A DNA stretch of 59,627 bases from RGIG3009 sp045541495. Lineage in GTDB: Bacteria; Bacillota; Clostridia; Oscillospirales; Acutalibacteraceae. The stretch spans positions 1 to 59,627 of the forward strand of contig JAZQJE010000045.1 of the NCBI GenBank assembly GCA_045541495.1. Reading direction: 5' to 3'. The notes under the pieces were generated by a model, which had not been told where the DNA came from, did not search any database, and was given only the letters and a program-made list of their open reading frames with translations. Positions 15,576 to 24,647 of the stretch are shown piece after piece; position 1 is the first letter of the stretch, and each line of letters opens with the position of its first letter. The translations under genes and the position numbers were made by a program.

Positions 15576-18263
15576 TTATTGCAACGCCGCCATGCTTTGT
15601 TCCAACAAGGTCAGTTTTTCCCGCAACTGTGCCGCTTGGGCACGGGCGGTGTCCACCACCTGCTGAGGAGCTTTATCGGTAAAGGCTTTGTTGGCAAGAC
15701 GGCTTTCCACGCCTGTCAACTGTTTGGTGACGTTATCGATTTCTTTTTGCAGACGGGCTTTTTCCGCTTCGCGGTCCACCAGATCGTCCATGGGGATCTT
15801 GATGGTAGCGCCGTCGGTAACCACCGTCACCGCGCCCGCCACATCAAAACTATCGCCGATATGCACATCCGAGGCAGATGCCAATCGCCGTAAGAACGGG
15901 ATGCCGTCTTCAAAGGTCTTGGTAAACACCGTTTCCACATAGACCTGCGCTTTGCGGGAGGGGGGCACGTTCATTTCGCCGCGGCGGTTACGAATGGCAC
16001 CGATGGCGTCCATGATGCGACCCATTTCCCGTTCTTCTTCGGGGAAGCACAAGGATTCATCGTACACGGGCCACGTCGACACCATCAGCGACTCTCCTTG
16101 GTGGGGCAGCGATTGCCAAATTTCTTCCGTGACGAAGGGCATGAAGGGATGGAGCAGTTGCAACATGCCGGTCATGACATACACCAGCACCTGACGCGCC
16201 GCCGCGGGGTCTTCGCCCTGTAAACGGGATTTGCACAATTCGATGTACCAGTCACAGAAGTTGTCCCAAATGAAATCGTACAGTTTTTGTACCGCGATAC
16301 CCAGTTCGAACTTCTCCAAGTTGTCGGTGACCGCTTTTACCAGGGTGTTGAACTTGGAAACGATCCACTTGTCCTCCATGGTGAGGGAGGCGGGCAGGGT
16401 GAGGGGCATATCCTCGTCGGGCAGGTTCATGAGAATAAACCGCGCCGCATTCCACAGTTTATTGGCAAAGTTGCGAGAGGCTTCCACTTTATCGGTCATA
16501 AACCGCATATCGTTGCCGGGGCTGTTGCCCGTTGCCAGCATAAAGCGCAACGCGTCGGCACCGTAGGTGTCGATGATCTCCAACGGATCGATACCGTTGC
16601 CCAGGGATTTGGACATTTTGCGGCCTTGAGAGTCGCGCACCAGACCGTGAATAAGCACGGTGTGGAACGGGGCTTTCCCCGTATAGGCAAGACCGGAGAA
16701 GATCATACGGCTGACCCAGAAACCGATGATATCATAGCCTGTTACCAGCGTATCGGTGGGATAGAAATAGTCCAGTTCGGGGGTCTTTTCAGGCCATCCC
16801 ATGGTGGAGAAAGGCCACAGCGCCGAGGAGAACCAAGTATCCAGCGTATCGGGGTCTTGTTCCATCACGCCGCCGCATTTTGGACAGGCATGCGGTGCCT
16901 CTTTCGCCACCACCATCTCGCCGCAGTCGGCGCAGTACCATGCGGGGATCTGATGACCCCACCACAGTTGACGGGAAATGCACCAGTCGCGGGTGCCTTT
17001 CATCCAGTTCATGTAGTTTTTGGTAAATCGTTCGGGGACGAACACGATGTCGCCCTTTTCCACCGCTTCCACGGCGGGGCCTACCAAGGGTTCCATTTTC
17101 ACAAACCATTGTTTGGACACCATGGGCTCGATGGTGGTGTGGCAACGGTAGCACGTGCCCACATCGTGGGTCAGCGGTTCGATGGATTTGAGATACCCGC
17201 CCGCTTCCAGATCTGCCAAAATGGCTTTTCTGGCTTCCATGGTGGTCATGCCCGCGTATTTGCCGCAATCCAGCACGGTGGGCTCGTCTGCGGCGGCTTT
17301 GCCACTGTTTATCAGTTCGTCGGCGACGGCTTTGTCTGCCGCGCCGGTCATATATCCGTCGTAGGTGAACACCCGTACCATGGGCAGGTTGTGACGGCGA
17401 CCCACTTCAAAGTCGTTGGGATCGTGGGCGGGGGTGATCTTCACCACGCCCGTGCCTTTTTCCATATCCGCGTGCTCGTCACACACAATGGGAATCTCTT
17501 TATTGAGAAGCGGTAAAATAACATGACAACCGTGGAGATGGGCATATCGCGGGTCGTCGGGGTTGATGGCGACCGCCGTATCGCCCAGCATGGTTTCGGG
17601 ACGGGTGGTGGCCAGTTCCAGTTGTTCGCCCGTTTCTTTTACGGTGTATAACAAGTGCCAGAAACGGCCCTCTTGTTCTTCATATTCCACTTCCGCATCG
17701 GAAATGGAGGTGTTGCAGTGGGGACACCAGTTGACCATGCGGTTGCCGCGGTAGATGAGTCCCTCATTATACAACCGCACGAACACTTCCTTGACGGCGG
17801 CAGAGCAACCCTCGTCCAGGGTAAAGCGTTCCCGTTCCCAGTCACAACTGGAACCCAGTTTCTTTAACTGGCTGACGATGCGGTTGCCGTAGGTCTCTTT
17901 CCATGCCCAGGCCCGTTCCAAGAACCCGTCACGGCCCAACATTTCTTTGGTCACGCCGTCTTTACGCATGGCTTCCACCACTTTGGCTTCGGTGGCGATG
18001 GACGCATGGTCGGTGCCGGGCATCCACAGGGCTTCGTATTCCTGCATCCGCCGCCAACGGATGAGGATATCCTGTAACGTATTATCCAGTGCATGACCCA
18101 TATGTAATTGGCCCGTGATGTTGGGAGGCGGGATCACAATGGTATAGGGTTTTTTATCGGGATTGGGTTCGGCATGAAAATACCGGCCTTGTACCCAAAA
18201 ATCGTAGATCCTGTCTTCCACTTCACGGGGATCATAAGTTTTTGCTAACTCTTTTTTTGCCAT
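15576..18263 (-). CDS. valS: Valine--tRNA ligase
   Basis: Charges tRNA-Val in the cytoplasm. The 895-residue class I synthetase has HMGH (the HIGH motif) at residues 54-57, the editing domain in the middle, KMSKS in GRKMSKSLGNGIDP near residue 530, and a C-terminal coiled-coil arm of about 65 residues that binds tRNA. A CPHC pair and the CADCGE...CPKCGG cysteines suggest structural zinc. The start was placed at the ATG at 18263, preceded by GGAGGAC; an in-frame upstream extension has no ribosome binding site. A promoter lies 31 bases upstream, and the leader is too short for a T-box. Confidence 0.97.
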   Translation of the reverse strand: MAKKELAKTYDPREVEDRIYDFWVQGRYFHAEPNPDKKPYTIVIPPPNITGQLHMGHALDNTLQDILIRWRRMQEYEALWMPGTDHASIATEAKVVEAMRKDGVTKEMLGRDGFLERAWAWKETYGNRIVSQLKKLGSSCDWERERFTLDEGCSAAVKEVFVRLYNEGLIYRGNRMVNWCPHCNTSISDAEVEYEEQEGRFWHLLYTVKETGEQLELATTRPETMLGDTAVAINPDDPRYAHLHGCHVILPLLNKEIPIVCDEHADMEKGTGVVKITPAHDPNDFEVGRRHNLPMVRVFTYDGYMTGAADKAVADELINSGKAAADEPTVLDCGKYAGMTTMEARKAILADLEAGGYLKSIEPLTHDVGTCYRCHTTIEPMVSKQWFVKMEPLVGPAVEAVEKGDIVFVPERFTKNYMNWMKGTRDWCISRQLWWGHQIPAWYCADCGEMVVAKEAPHACPKCGGVMEQDPDTLDTWFSSALWPFSTMGWPEKTPELDYFYPTDTLVTGYDIIGFWVSRMIFSGLAYTGKAPFHTVLIHGLVRDSQGRKMSKSLGNGIDPLEIIDTYGADALRFMLATGNSPGNDMRFMTDKVEASRNFANKLWNAARFILMNLPDEDMPLTLPASLTMEDKWIVSKFNTLVKAVTDNLEKFELGIAVQKLYDFIWDNFCDWYIELCKSRLQGEDPAAARQVLVYVMTGMLQLLHPFMPFVTEEIWQSLPHQGESLMVSTWPVYDESLCFPEEEREMGRIMDAIGAIRNRRGEMNVPPSRKAQVYVETVFTKTFEDGIPFLRRLASASDVHIGDSFDVAGAVTVVTDGATIKIPMDDLVDREAEKARLQKEIDNVTKQLTGVESRLANKAFTDKAPQQVVDTARAQAAQLREKLTLLEQSMAALQ

Positions 18264-18293
18264 AATTAGTCCTCCACAAACAGAGATAGGGGT

Positions 18294-18322
18294 ATCATAA
18301 CACATTTTTTTATAAGAAACAA
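18294..18322 (-). promoter_or_regulatory. sigma-A promoter of valS
   Basis: On the minus strand TTGTTT (18317-18322), 17-base spacer, TATGAT (18294-18299), then a 30-base leader to the valS ATG. Confidence 0.65.
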
Positions 18323-18349
18323 CTGTTTTATACGAAGCGAAAGACGGGA

Positions 18350-18403
18350 TAACACCGCATCCGTCAGTCTTCGACTGCCTCCTTCCCCTCAAGGTAAAGG
18401 CTT
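18350..18403. repeat. Short interspersed-repeat remnant between mutS2 and valS
   Basis: CCGTCAGTCTTCGACTG followed by CCTCCTTCCCCTCAAGGTAA and AGGCTT resembles one end of the intergenic repeat family also seen at 13729-13840 (CTCAAGGAGAAGCCTT against CTCAAGGTAAAGGCTT). Confidence 0.45.
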
Positions 18404-18409
18404 ATACGG

Positions 18410-20770
18410 TCATCTCATCTCGATGATGGTGACACCGGTTTCCCCTTCGCCGTATACGCCCAAGCGGAAACTTTTTACATCGCGGCAACGCCGCAACTGT
18501 TCATGAACGGCACTTCGAAGTGCCCCTGTTCCTTTGCCGTGAATGACGGACAGTTGTCCAATCCCCGACAGACGGGCATCGTCCAAAAACTTATCCAGTT
18601 CCAATAAGGCCTCTTCCACCGTTTGTCCCCGCAGATCCAGTTCGGTGCGGGCGGCACGGTCGGTACGGGAAATACCGCTTCTTGCGGGCGTGGAATTGCT
18701 TTTTTTGGTTTTCTTTTCTGCCAGCCGCAGACCCGTTTGGGAAACGCGGGTACGGATGATCCCCGCTTGTACTTCCACCATGCCCCCACTGTCGGGCAGT
18801 GACAAGACCACGGCGGGCTTGTCCAGTTCCGTGATGATGACCTCGTCCCCTACTTGTAAGGGGCGGGGCAACTCGTAATGCTCGGTGCGACGAACGGTGA
18901 CGGGATCGATATCCTGTTCCAACTCGCTGAGCCGCCGTTTTAAGGACGAGCGGGCGTCCGCCGCTTTGCGCATATCCTTTTGTCGGCGTAAAGCGTTTAA
19001 TTCTTCCAACAACGCATCCGCATCGTATCGCGCCCGTTCCACCAATCGCTTCGCCTGCGCGCGGGCGGCATCCAGTTCTTTCTCTTTGGACGCTTGGATT
19101 TGCCGCAATTCCTGTTCGGCGCGTTCTTTGGCAAGGGTGGCATCCCGCGCGGCGGCACGAGCATCTACCCATTCCTGTTCCAGTTCTTGACGACGTTGTT
19201 CCAGATTGCTGACCACATCTTCCAATTGTTGCTGGTCACCCGACACCAAGGTGCGGGCGCGGTTTACTACATCAGCGTTCATGCCCAGCCGTTCGGAAAT
19301 GGCAAAGGCGTTGGAACGGCCGGGAACGCCTACCAACAACCGATAGGTGGGGCGAAGCGACGCCACATCAAACTCGCAACTGCCGTTTTCCACACCGTCG
19401 GTACGGATGGCAAAGGCTTTCAGTTCCGCGTAGTGGGTGGTGGCGGCCACCCGCGCACCGAACGCCCGCAAGCGTTCCAAAATGGCGATGGCCAGTGCCG
19501 CGCCTTCAATAGGATCGGTGCCCGCACCCAATTCGTCCAGTAAAACCAAACTATGTTTGTCCGCTTCGTCTAATATACGGATCTGGTTGGTGACGTGAGC
19601 GGAAAACGTGGAGAGGGATTGTTCGATGGATTGCTCGTCCCCGATATCCGCCAGTACCCGCCGAAACACCGAGAAAGAGCTGCCGTCGCCCACGGGGGGC
19701 ATCAATCCGCACATGACCATAAGCGTGAGCAGACCGATGGTTTTGAGAGTGACGGTCTTGCCGCCGGTGTTGGGGCCCGTAATGACCAAGGTGTCAAACG
19801 ACCCGCCCAGTTCCACATCGATGGGCACTACCTTTTTCGGGTCGATAAGAGGGTGGCGCGCCCGCCGCAACACCACATGGCCGTCGTCGGTGACCGAGGG
19901 GCGGGCGGCGTTCATGGCATACGCCAATCGCGCCTTGGCAAAAATGAGGTTCAGTTCCACTAAAATTTCGTAATCGGCAAGGATGGCATCGGCAAACGAA
20001 CCCGCTTTGGCGGACAATTCCTGTACGATGCGTTCGATCTCCGCCGCTTCTCGCGATTCCAACACTTTCAGTTCGTTGTTGGCTTCCACCACCGCCATCG
20101 GTTCCACGAATACCGTGGCGCCTGAGGCGGAGGTGTCGTGGACAAGGCCCGCCACTTCGTGGCGGTGTTCCGCCTTGACAGGGACCACAAACCGACCGCC
20201 GCGAATGGTGACAATGGGGTCTTGCAACAGTTTTTGGGTGGCGGGAGAACGGATCATTTTGTCCAGTTGATCCCGCACGCGGGCGGCGGATGCCCGCATT
20301 TTACGGCGAATATCCGCTAATTGTGCCGAGGCGTGATCGCTGACTTCCTCGTCGGACAGGACGGCGGTGGTGATAGCATCTTCCAAAAATTTGTTGGGGG
20401 TTAAGATCGCAAAACGGTCGTCCAGACAGGTGGACACCCCCTCGCAATGTTGACGCCACTCTTTCAGCGAACGAATGGAACGCAAGGTTGACGCAATACG
20501 CAACAGTTCGCCCAATGACAACAGGGCGCCCGCTTGGGCACGGCGCAAGGAGCCCGCGATGTTCTTTACGTCCCCGAAGGACGGCGCGCCGAATTTCGCC
20601 ATCAGTTGAAAGGCGGCGTCGGTTTCGGCCAGCAGCCGCTCGGCTTCTTCGGCGTGTACGGCGGGGGTGAGGGCGCGCGCCGCGGCAGCGGCATCCTCAC
20701 AAGTGGTGTGAGATGCCAACAGGTCCAGCACTTTATCCAGTTCCAACGCCAGATAATGTTTGTTGGTCAT
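18410..20770 (-). CDS. mutS2: Endonuclease MutS2
   Basis: A MutS-family ATPase that suppresses homologous recombination or acts in ribosome rescue in Firmicutes; it lacks the mismatch-recognition domain. The 786-residue length is standard. Walker A GPNTGGKT lies near residue 330, DELGAGTDP is the Walker B region, a long charged coiled-coil spans about 510-630, and a C-terminal Smr nuclease domain carries ELDLRGQ and IHGKGTG. It starts nine bases after the recO stop with no strong ribosome binding site of its own, suggesting coupled translation. Confidence 0.96.
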   Translation of the reverse strand: MTNKHYLALELDKVLDLLASHTTCEDAAAAARALTPAVHAEEAERLLAETDAAFQLMAKFGAPSFGDVKNIAGSLRRAQAGALLSLGELLRIASTLRSIRSLKEWRQHCEGVSTCLDDRFAILTPNKFLEDAITTAVLSDEEVSDHASAQLADIRRKMRASAARVRDQLDKMIRSPATQKLLQDPIVTIRGGRFVVPVKAEHRHEVAGLVHDTSASGATVFVEPMAVVEANNELKVLESREAAEIERIVQELSAKAGSFADAILADYEILVELNLIFAKARLAYAMNAARPSVTDDGHVVLRRARHPLIDPKKVVPIDVELGGSFDTLVITGPNTGGKTVTLKTIGLLTLMVMCGLMPPVGDGSSFSVFRRVLADIGDEQSIEQSLSTFSAHVTNQIRILDEADKHSLVLLDELGAGTDPIEGAALAIAILERLRAFGARVAATTHYAELKAFAIRTDGVENGSCEFDVASLRPTYRLLVGVPGRSNAFAISERLGMNADVVNRARTLVSGDQQQLEDVVSNLEQRRQELEQEWVDARAAARDATLAKERAEQELRQIQASKEKELDAARAQAKRLVERARYDADALLEELNALRRQKDMRKAADARSSLKRRLSELEQDIDPVTVRRTEHYELPRPLQVGDEVIITELDKPAVVLSLPDSGGMVEVQAGIIRTRVSQTGLRLAEKKTKKSNSTPARSGISRTDRAARTELDLRGQTVEEALLELDKFLDDARLSGIGQLSVIHGKGTGALRSAVHEQLRRCRDVKSFRLGVYGEGETGVTIIEMR

Positions 20771-20779
20771 AGAGTCGTT

Positions 20780-21517
20780 TTACACTCCCAACGAATGATA
20801 AAAATCCAAACTTTTAAACCCTCTGTCCGCCTGTGCCAATAAAAACCGTTCACACAGGTCGGCAAGAGAAAACAGCCCCTCGTCAGACAGAGAAAAAGAA
20901 AAGCATTTTTCCAGCGGGCCGTAGGCGATATGCCGCAAGGCGGTCAGTACTCCCGCCGATAACGGCCGTGCGGGAATGGTGCCTTTACAGGTATCGCACA
21001 GTAAAATGCCCTGCACGGGGGAAAACCACGGGGTGTCCGTGTTTTCGCAACCGGTACAGGCGGTAAGGGCGGGAGCATATCCCGCCTGACATAACAGGCG
21101 CAGTTCGGTTGCCGCTTTGATCAGCGGTAACGGGCGGGTATCCGCCGATAAAAAGTGAAGCGCGCCCAGTAACAGGCGCAACGCTTCTTCGGCGGGTTCT
21201 TCCCGCGGGGCGAGCACCCCCGCCAACTCACAAAAATATTGGGCCAACGCCAATTTTTCCAGTTGACCCCGCACTTCAAAGAATACTTGCAAGGGTTCGG
21301 CATCGTCCACTATGTACTTGTCCCGTCCCCGATACAGGGACAGGCGGGAATAGCAAAGCAGTTGGGTGGCGGGACCGTTGTGGTTTTTGATCCGCCGCGC
21401 CCCCCGTACCGAGGCTTGGATGACACCCAAATCGCGGGTGAGCGCGGTGACGAACCGATCCGCTTCACCGATATTGTTGTTTTCCCGTATGATCAGCGCG
21501 TCGGTGGTCAGTTTCAT
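20780..21517 (-). CDS. recO: DNA repair protein RecO
   Basis: A RecFOR pathway mediator that loads RecA onto SSB-coated DNA and anneals strands. The 245-residue protein has an N-terminal OB-fold of about 80 residues, a helical domain, and a zinc-binding pair CTGC ... CDTC near residues 155-180. The ribosome binding site GGAGGAGCG sits within an overlapping small upstream gene. Confidence 0.93.
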   Translation of the reverse strand: MKLTTDALIIRENNNIGEADRFVTALTRDLGVIQASVRGARRIKNHNGPATQLLCYSRLSLYRGRDKYIVDDAEPLQVFFEVRGQLEKLALAQYFCELAGVLAPREEPAEEALRLLLGALHFLSADTRPLPLIKAATELRLLCQAGYAPALTACTGCENTDTPWFSPVQGILLCDTCKGTIPARPLSAGVLTALRHIAYGPLEKCFSFSLSDEGLFSLADLCERFLLAQADRGFKSLDFYHSLGV

Positions 21518-21644
21518 GACGCTCCTCCGAATCTTGCGTTACGGCGTTTATTCCCTTGTCGCCCATGTCCACGCCGCAATATTTGAGATAATCGGAAACT
21601 TTCCCCGTTTCCTTGAATTTTGCCCATAGTTTATCCTGATCCAT
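21465..21644 (-). CDS. Small YqzL-like protein between era and recO
   Basis: A 59-residue reading frame starting at ATG 21644 with a strong AAAGGAGCG upstream and ending with TGA at 21465, inside recO in another frame. The N-terminal half (MDQDKLWAKF then KETGKVSDYLKYC) fits the short YqzL family, which sits between era and recO in Firmicutes and has a conserved W, KF/LF, TG and YL pattern. The function of YqzL is unknown. The last 17 codons or so overlap the start of recO, so the C-terminal tail may be poorly conserved and mainly serve translational coupling. Confidence 0.7.
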   Translation of the reverse strand: MDQDKLWAKFKETGKVSDYLKYCGVDMGDKGINAVTQDSEERHETDHRRADHTGKQQYR

Positions 21645-21704
21645 GTTCCGCGCTCCTTTCGGTATTACTGTAATCCGAAAGGGAGAAACTATACGCGGAA
21701 ATAT

Positions 21705-22604
21705 TTACATTCGATATCCAAAACCGTTCAATAACCCTTGGCGGTTGCGCCAGTCTTCTTTTACCTTGATCCAGCATTGCAGGTTGACACGGGTGTCGAA
21801 CACCTGCTCCATCTGCAGGCGGGCATTGCCCGCAATGCGTTTGAGCATGGCACCTTTTTTGCCGATGATCATGCCTTTGTGGCTGTCCCGTTCACAGAAA
21901 ATGTTGGCTTCGATGTCTAAAATCAGGCCTTTGTCGGTATCCCGTTCGGTGAGGGATTCCACCACCACGGCGATGCCGTGGGGGATCTCGTCCCGCAACA
22001 ACAATAACATCTGTTCCCGCAACAGTTCCGCGGCAATGACCTTTTCGGGTTGGTCACTGACGGCGTCGTCGGGAAAAAAGTGGGGACTGTCAAAAGCAAA
22101 GGCGGATAATTCGGTCACCACGGTGTCGGTGCCCTCGCCCGTAACGGCGGACACGGGTAACACGGCGGCAAACTCGTATTCCTGTCCCCACGCGGCGATA
22201 CAGGTGAGCAATTTCGACTTGTCTTCCACCATATCGATCTTATTGATGACCAGTACCACGGGGAGTTTTTGGTTGCGGAATTGACGGAGCAGTTCCCGTT
22301 CCTGATCTCGCACTTCGGCAGTGGGCTCCACCACCAATACCCCCGCATCCACCCCCGAAACCGCTTCGGAAATGGATTTGACCATGAAATCCCCCAGCCG
22401 CGTGCGGGGACGGGGGGCACCGGGGGTGTCCAGAAATACCAGTTGCAGATCGTCTTTGGTGACGATCCCCATGATACGGTTACGGGTGGTTTGGGGCTTG
22501 TCCGACACGATGGCCACTTTACGGCCTACCAGTGCGTTTAACAACGAGGATTTTCCCACGTTGGGGCGACCCACAATGGCAATAAACGCAGATTGACTTG
22601 ACAT
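21705..22604 (-). CDS. era: GTPase Era
   Basis: A 30S assembly GTPase that binds the 3' end of 16S rRNA. The 299-residue protein has G1 GRPNVGKSS near residue 12, the TT(R) G2 element in KPQTTRNR, G3 DTPG near 60, G4 NKID near 121, and a C-terminal KH domain (ILDIEANIFCERDSHKGMII region, with GKKGAMLK). It lies in the canonical order ybeY-dgkA-era-recO. A GAGAGGTAG site precedes the ATG. Confidence 0.97.
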   Translation of the reverse strand: MSSQSAFIAIVGRPNVGKSSLLNALVGRKVAIVSDKPQTTRNRIMGIVTKDDLQLVFLDTPGAPRPRTRLGDFMVKSISEAVSGVDAGVLVVEPTAEVRDQERELLRQFRNQKLPVVLVINKIDMVEDKSKLLTCIAAWGQEYEFAAVLPVSAVTGEGTDTVVTELSAFAFDSPHFFPDDAVSDQPEKVIAAELLREQMLLLLRDEIPHGIAVVVESLTERDTDKGLILDIEANIFCERDSHKGMIIGKKGAMLKRIAGNARLQMEQVFDTRVNLQCWIKVKEDWRNRQGLLNGFGYRM

Positions 22605-22613
22605 AACTACCTC

Positions 22614-23069
22614 TCATTTACGAAATACAAGATACAGCGCGCCCGCCAGCGAGCCGAATAACAACAGCGGCCGCCACCATTGGCGTTGCCATAACAACAG
22701 CAGGGCGCGCCATGGTTCCCATCGCAAAAACAGCACGCAGGCAACCGCCGCGGCGGCGATGGCGCAGACAAGTACCGCACCCGCCGCAATGTCTTTGGCG
22801 CGGGCGGCACGGGCGTCCCGTTCGGGGCAAACCAGATCCACCACCTGTTCGATGGCGGTGTTCACGCCCTCGGCGCACAGTACCAAGGCGATGGTGAGGA
22901 TCAGAACGCACCACTGGGCGGGTGTGGTAAGAAAGTGCCGCGCCATGAGGAGCACGTACCCCGCCGCCACCGTATGAAAGCGGAAATTCCGCTCGTGCAG
23001 GCACAGGTGCAACCCCCGTGCCGCGTATTTAAAACTGCGGCAAAACCGCCGAAACGGATAATCACTCAT
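22614..23069 (-). CDS. dgkA: Diacylglycerol/undecaprenol kinase family protein
   Basis: A small integral-membrane kinase of the DgkA family; in Gram-positives the usual substrate is undecaprenol. The 151-residue protein has the FRYA-like start SFKYAARGL, the conserved EGVNTAIEQVVDL near residue 68, and AKDIAAGAVL near 90. It carries about four hydrophobic segments, one more than typical because of a C-terminal extension of about 30 residues. It overlaps ybeY by 8 bases and precedes era, as in Bacillus, except that no cdd gene is present. Confidence 0.9.
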   Translation of the reverse strand: MSDYPFRRFCRSFKYAARGLHLCLHERNFRFHTVAAGYVLLMARHFLTTPAQWCVLILTIALVLCAEGVNTAIEQVVDLVCPERDARAARAKDIAAGAVLVCAIAAAAVACVLFLRWEPWRALLLLWQRQWWRPLLLFGSLAGALYLVFRK

Positions 23070-23571
23070 CGTCGGTCAACACGTAGTTGGTGCCGCGGGG
23101 CAGGCCGATCTTGGTCATGACGGTTTCTTCTTTTTCCCGCATATGTACCGCTTGCAAACCGCCTTCCACGTGGTCATATCCCAATAAATGAAGCATGGAA
23201 TGGACGGTGAGATACCCCACTTCCCGATTAAAGGAATGACCGTAATCCTCAGCTTGGGTGGCCGCCCGTTCCAGCGATAACACAATGTTGCCCAGCAATT
23301 TTTCGCCGGTATCGTGGTTGATCTCGAACTCACCGTTTTCGGATAAGGGGAAGGACAACACGTCGGTGGGGGCATCGATCCCCCGTTGTTCCAGGTTGAT
23401 CTCATGGATCTGTTTGTTGTCCACCAAGGTCACATCCACCTGTACCGCGCCGTCCACGCCTTCCATGTCCAATACCGCGTGACAGCAACGACGAATCAGC
23501 ATCCGTAATCCCGTGGGGATCTTGACGGCCTTTTGACGGTTTTCAATGTCGACTCGAATTTTTGTCACCAT
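23062..23571 (-). CDS. ybeY: Endoribonuclease YbeY
   Basis: A metal-dependent RNase required for 16S rRNA 3' maturation and ribosome quality control. The 169-residue protein ends with the zinc site HSMLHLLGYDH near residue 130 (H-x3-H-x5-H). DVLSFPL and GNIVLS are also family signatures. It overlaps phoH by 29 bases; ATG at 23571 and an adjacent GTG are both possible starts. Confidence 0.95.
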   Translation of the reverse strand: MVTKIRVDIENRQKAVKIPTGLRMLIRRCCHAVLDMEGVDGAVQVDVTLVDNKQIHEINLEQRGIDAPTDVLSFPLSENGEFEINHDTGEKLLGNIVLSLERAATQAEDYGHSFNREVGYLTVHSMLHLLGYDHVEGGLQAVHMREKEETVMTKIGLPRGTNYVLTDDE

Positions 23572-24541
23572 TCTTTTTTGTTCCCTGTCCTTTCATTTTG
23601 TCGTAGTTCTCATAGGCTTCAATGATGCGTTGCACCAACTGATGGCGCACCACATCGCTTTGTTTAAACGAGCAGATAGCGATATCGTCCACCCCTTTTA
23701 AGATCTTCATCACTTCCCGCAAGCCGCTTTGGCGGCCGTCGGGCAGGTCGATCTGGGTGATGTCCCCCGTCACCACCATTTGGGAGTTGAATCCCAAACG
23801 GGTGAGGAACATTTTCATTTGTTCGGGGGTGGTGTTTTGGGCTTCGTCCAATATAACGAAACTGTCGTCCAGCGTGCGGCCGCGCATATAAGCCAGCGGC
23901 GCGATCTCGATATTGCCCCGTTCCAGATATTTTTGATAGGTCTCGGTGCCCAGCATATCAAACAGCGCATCGTATAACGGGCGCAGATAGGGGTCCACTT
24001 TGGATTGCAGGTCGCCGGGCAGAAACCCCAATTTTTCCCCCGCTTCCACGGCGGGGCGGGTGAGAATGATGCGGTTGACTTTTTTGGCGCGGAACGCTTC
24101 CACCGCCATGGCCACCGCCAAATAGGTCTTCCCCGTACCCGCAGGGCCGATGCCCAACACGATGGTGTTGTTGCGGATGGCTTCCACATATTCCTTTTGA
24201 CCCAATGTTTTGGGCTTGACAGGGCGGCCTTTGGACGTGATACAGATACTGTCCCCCGACAGGGAGGGCAGTTTCCCTTCCGATCCTTCGTTGACCAGCA
24301 TCATCACATACCGCACGTTTTGCTCGGTCAGTTGTTCGCCCCGATTGATCAGTTGCAACAACCCGTGAATAACACGGGTGGCGGCGGCCACGTCTTCGGG
24401 TTCGCCCGTCACTTTCAAGTCGCTGTCACGGCTGACAACGGTCACACGATATTGCTGCTCGATCAGCCGAATATTTTCATCCAATCGCCCGAACAATGAT
24501 ACGGCTTGTTCCATGCGATCAATACTGACGATCTGTTCCAA
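23543..24541 (-). CDS. phoH: PhoH-family ATPase
   Basis: A cytoplasmic P-loop protein whose gene is almost always upstream of ybeY; it probably couples ATP to RNA metabolism. The 332-residue protein has an N-terminal KH-like segment, Walker A GPAGTGKTYLA near residue 130, ILTRPAVEAGEKLGFLPGD and Walker B FVILDEAQN near 225. A TTG at 24541 is the best start, because AAAGGGAG lies 8 bases ahead; an ATG 36 bases upstream has no ribosome binding site. It opens the phoH-ybeY-dgkA-era-yqzL-recO-mutS2 run. Confidence 0.94.
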   Translation of the reverse strand: MEQIVSIDRMEQAVSLFGRLDENIRLIEQQYRVTVVSRDSDLKVTGEPEDVAAATRVIHGLLQLINRGEQLTEQNVRYVMMLVNEGSEGKLPSLSGDSICITSKGRPVKPKTLGQKEYVEAIRNNTIVLGIGPAGTGKTYLAVAMAVEAFRAKKVNRIILTRPAVEAGEKLGFLPGDLQSKVDPYLRPLYDALFDMLGTETYQKYLERGNIEIAPLAYMRGRTLDDSFVILDEAQNTTPEQMKMFLTRLGFNSQMVVTGDITQIDLPDGRQSGLREVMKILKGVDDIAICSFKQSDVVRHQLVQRIIEAYENYDKMKGQGTKKNGDKNSSRH

Positions 24542-24582
24542 ACATCCCGCTCCCTTTAGTTGGATATATCTATACATTTATC

Positions 24583-24613
24583 AGTATACCACAAATTTTG
24601 CCATTGTCATCAA
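24583..24613 (-). promoter_or_regulatory. Possible promoter of the phoH operon
   Basis: A good TATACT -10 (minus strand, 24583-24588) lies 41 bases before the TTG start. The only -35 candidate, TTGATG (24608-24613), has a long 19-base spacer. Confidence 0.4.
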
Positions 24614-24647
24614 AAAAATGCAGGATTTTCAAAATCCTGCATTTTTT
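24612..24647 (-). terminator. Rho-independent terminator of yqfC-yqfD
   Basis: A 17-base perfect A/T-flanked stem (AAAAAATGCAGGATTTT and its complement, 1-base loop region) with a T-run on the minus strand. It overlaps the yqfD stop codon and isolates the sporulation pair from phoH. Confidence 0.82.

Noticed and set aside
16287..17516. Long open frame antisense to valS (409 codons).
   Set aside because: valS is intact on the other strand, and the antisense frame has no ribosome binding site and no recognisable motif. GC-rich codon bias creates such shadow frames throughout the window.
18264..18409. T-box leader before valS.
   Set aside because: The promoter is 31 bases from the start codon, too short for a T-box, and no T-box sequence or specifier hairpin is visible.
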